Shown here piece by piece: positions 62,099 through 64,000 of a DNA stretch of 64,000 nucleotides (position 1 is the first letter of the stretch; every line of letters begins with the position of its first letter). The stretch is from Neorhizobium petrolearium (lineage in GTDB: Bacteria; Pseudomonadota; Alphaproteobacteria; Rhizobiales; Rhizobiaceae), in contig NZ_JAGGJW010000006.1 of assembly GCF_017873175.1 (NCBI RefSeq), positions 62,001 through 126,000 on the forward strand, read 5' to 3'. The notes beneath the pieces were generated by a model. That model did not search any database. It was not told the origin of the DNA and saw only the letters and a list, made by a program, of their open reading frames with translations. The position numbers and the translations under genes were made by a program.

Positions 62099-62785
62099 GT
62101 GACGAAGACGGACAAGGATCAGGATCGGAAGGCGGCGGATCATCCGGCGCATGATCCTGCGCGCCTGTCTGATTTTTCCGAGGCGCTGAAGCTCAATCCG
62201 CTGTTTGCACAATCGGCCGCAGCGATGGCGGCTGCGACTGCGATAGGTTTCGGCCTTGCCAGCCAGATGGCGAGCGCCTTCTTCGGTACGCTGCAGGGCG
62301 CGATGGAAGCGGCCAATCGTCAGGCGACCCCACAGGAGCCTCCGCCGGCCGAAGCGTCGGCCCCGCAAAAAGCCTCCGCCGTCGCCGAGCCGGCCGCTCC
62401 CGCCGTTGCCGAATCTGCGCCGGCCGCCACCAGGGCGAAGGCAAAGCCGGTCCGCAAGGTGTCGGCGCCCGCCGCCGCGAAGAAGCCCGCCGCGAAGCCG
62501 GTTGCAGTGGAGCCCCCGGCAAAGCCCAAGGCTGCGGCCAAGGCTGCGGCGAAACGCAAGCCGGCAGCGAAGGCGGTCGCCGTTTCCGGTGCCGACGATC
62601 TGAAGCGGATTTCCGGCATCGGGCCGAAGCTGGAAGGGGTTCTGAAGGGCATGGGTGTCACGAGCCTGGCGCAGATTGCTGCCTGGACGGATGCCGATAT
62701 TGCCCGCTTCGACAAGGAATTGGGTTTCGAGGGACGCATCAGGCGGGACGATTGGGTCAGCCAGGCGAAAGCCCTGTTGAAATAA
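62099..62785 (+). CDS. nuoF-nuoG interval protein with helix-hairpin-helix-like C-terminus
   Basis: A 228-residue protein starting at GTG 62099, 8 bases after GGAG and 4 bases after the nuoF stop. The N-terminus (residues 25-75) has a hydrophobic stretch LFAQSAAAMAAATAIGFGLASQMASAFFGTLQGAM. An Ala/Lys/Pro-rich linker of about 85 residues follows. The final 65 residues (ADDLKRISGIGPKLEGVLKGMGVTSLAQIAAWTDAD, GRIRRDDWVSQAKALLK) closely match the tail of NuoE. Similar genes are found here in other rhizobial nuo operons; they may be accessory or assembly factors of complex I. Confidence 0.85.
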   Translation: MTKTDKDQDRKAADHPAHDPARLSDFSEALKLNPLFAQSAAAMAAATAIGFGLASQMASAFFGTLQGAMEAANRQATPQEPPPAEASAPQKASAVAEPAAPAVAESAPAATRAKAKPVRKVSAPAAAKKPAAKPVAVEPPAKPKAAAKAAAKRKPAAKAVAVSGADDLKRISGIGPKLEGVLKGMGVTSLAQIAAWTDADIARFDKELGFEGRIRRDDWVSQAKALLK

Positions 62786-62842
62786 GAGATATGTCCCGGA
62801 CCTTCGGGTCTCAGGGATGGAACTGAGGACGTAAGTGATACG

Positions 62843-64000
62843 ATGGCAAAGCTGAAGGTAGACGGCAAAGAAATCGAGGTCCCGGATCATTTCACGCTGC
62901 TCCAGGCGTGCGAGGAAGCCGGCGCCGAGGTTCCGCGCTTTTGTTTCCACGAGCGTCTTTCGGTTGCGGGCAACTGCCGCATGTGCCTGATCGAGGTGAA
63001 GGGCGGCCCGCCGAAGCCGGCAGCCTCCTGCGCCATGGGTGTGCGCGACATCCGCGGCGGCCCGAACGGCGAATTGCCGGAAGTTTTCACCAATACGCCG
63101 ATGGTCAAGAAGGCCCGCGAAGGCGTGATGGAATTCCTGCTGATCAACCATCCGCTCGATTGCCCGATCTGCGACCAGGGCGGTGAATGCGATCTGCAGG
63201 ACCAGGCCATGGCCTTCGGTATTGACAGCTCGCGCTATACGGAAAACAAGCGCGCCGTCGAGGACAAGTATATCGGCCCGCTCGTGAAGACGGTGATGAA
63301 CCGCTGCATCCATTGCACGCGCTGCGTCCGCTTCACGACCGAAGTCGGCGGCATTTCCGAACTCGGCCTCATCGGTCGCGGCGAGGATGCCGAGATCACC
63401 ACCTATCTCGAACACGCCATGACCTCGGAACTGCAGGGCAATGTCATCGACCTTTGCCCGGTCGGTGCGCTGACCTCGCGGCCCTTCGCCTTCACGGCCC
63501 GCCCGTGGGAGTTGAACAAGACGGAATCGATCGACGTGATGGACGCGGTCGGCTCGGCGATCCGTGTCGATACCCGCGGTCGTGAAGTCATGCGCATCAT
63601 GCCGCGTGTCAACGAGCAGGTGAACGAGGAGTGGATCTCCGACAAGACCCGCTTCATCTGGGATGGTTTGAAGACGCAGCGCCTCGACCGGCCTTATGTC
63701 CGCAAGGACGGCCGTCTGGCTGCGGCCTCCTGGAGCGAAGCCTTCGGCGCGATCAAGGCCGCGGTGTCGGCGACCTCCGCCGACAAGATCGGCGCGATCG
63801 CCGGCGACCTCGCATCTGTCGAGGAAATGTATGCGCTTAAGGAGCTGATCCGCTCGCTCGGATCGGAAAACCTCGACTGTCGGCAGGACGGGACGGCGCT
63901 TGATCCGTCGCTCGGCCGTGCAAGCTACCTCTTCAACCCCACGATCGAGGGTATCGAACAGGCCGGCGCGCTGCTCCTGATCGGTGCCAATCCGCGCCTC
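62843..64000 (+). CDS. nuoG: NADH-quinone oxidoreductase subunit G (3' end cut by window)
   Basis: The first 386 codons of the 75-kDa iron-sulfur subunit; the frame stays open to base 64000. It begins [27 protein letters not shown]. The ferredoxin-type site is [19 protein letters not shown], the His-Cys site [19 protein letters not shown], and further clusters [12 protein letters not shown] and DLCPVGAL; all cysteines are present. The molybdopterin-like region begins after residue 220. The ATG at 62843 follows GGAACTGAGGAC, and 57 bases separate it from the interval gene. Confidence 0.98.
   Translation, partial: MAKLKVDGKEIEVPDHFTLLQACEEAGAEVPRFCFHERLSVAGNCRMCLIEVKGGPPKPAASCAMGVRDIRGGPNGELPEVFTNTPMVKKAREGVMEFLLINHPLDCPICDQGGECDLQDQAMAFGIDSSRYTENKRAVEDKYIGPLVKTVMNRCIHCTRCVRFTTEVGGISELGLIGRGEDAEITTYLEHAMTSELQGNVIDLCPVGALTSRPFAFTARPWELNKTESIDVMDAVGSAIRVDTRGREVMRIMPRVNEQVNEEWISDKTRFIWDGLKTQRLDRPYVRKDGRLAAASWSEAFGAIKAAVSATSADKIGAIAGDLASVEEMYALKELIRSLGSENLDCRQDGTALDPSLGRASYLFNPTIEGIEQAGALLLIGANPRL

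Overview
The window looks like part of the chromosome of an alphaproteobacterium, most likely Rhizobiaceae (Rhizobium/Agrobacterium/Neorhizobium-like). The reasons are the high GC content, the gene order nuoA-B-C-D-(orf)-E-F-(orf)-G with a tailed NuoE, the many ABC uptake systems with LysR/TetR regulators, and a VirB/VirD4 type IV secretion system beside a LuxI/LuxR pair. No rRNA, CRISPR array or complete transposon was seen.

Region 1 (1-9136): an inward-facing catabolic cluster read from the minus strand: amidohydrolase, GH42-like glycoside hydrolase, peptide/opine-type ABC binding protein with two permeases, metallo-beta-lactamase-fold hydrolase and a second, cut-off amidohydrolase. A divergent LysR gene probably controls it. 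No ABC ATPase is present inside the window.

Region 2 (9168-16065): an accessory island of defence and mobility genes, many decayed. It holds a nucleotidyltransferase (AbiEii-like) with a small partner, a class II Fic protein, a broken ZorC/EH_Signature-like gene, an AbiEi-like gene with a promoter that predicts a leaderless mRNA, a truncated AbiEii partner and a twice-frameshifted relaxase.

Region 3 (16149-21683): an amine/amino-acid oxidation cluster (ABC binding protein, FAD oxidoreductase, RidA, FMN alpha-hydroxy-acid dehydrogenase-like protein) with a divergent LysR gene. Region 4 (21739-26640): housekeeping or stress genes (DUF309, dinB, cold-shock protein) mixed with gene fossils (IS66 transposase tail, dnaE2 tail, GGDEF tail, DUF982, LigD phosphoesterase domain).

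Region 5 (26715-39006): a coherent, apparently undescribed catabolic locus. A TetR gene is flanked by two copies of the palindrome CGTCARTTGACG. Downstream is a long one-direction array: sugar-type ABC importer (binding protein, two permeases, ATPase), three-subunit molybdenum hydroxylase, GlxR/3-hydroxyisobutyrate-type dehydrogenase, CoxG-like protein and M20 amidohydrolase. The predicted sequence is uptake, hydroxylation, reduction or oxidation, and amide hydrolysis of an unknown compound.

Region 6 (39264-54627): a nearly complete T4SS (virB1-2-3-4-orf-5-lipoprotein-6-8-9-10-11-virD4, minus strand), a divergent secreted SNase-like protein, an XRE regulator and luxR-luxI. The luxI ribosome binding site lies in a strong predicted hairpin. 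There is no intact relaxase nearby.

Region 7 (55325-64000): tRNA-Val, two identical tRNA-Asp genes and the nuo operon (complex I), which runs off the right edge in nuoG. A decayed four-helix-bundle (S23-like) gene sits between nuoC and nuoD, and a helix-hairpin-helix-like domain occurs twice in the operon (NuoE tail and the nuoF-nuoG interval protein).
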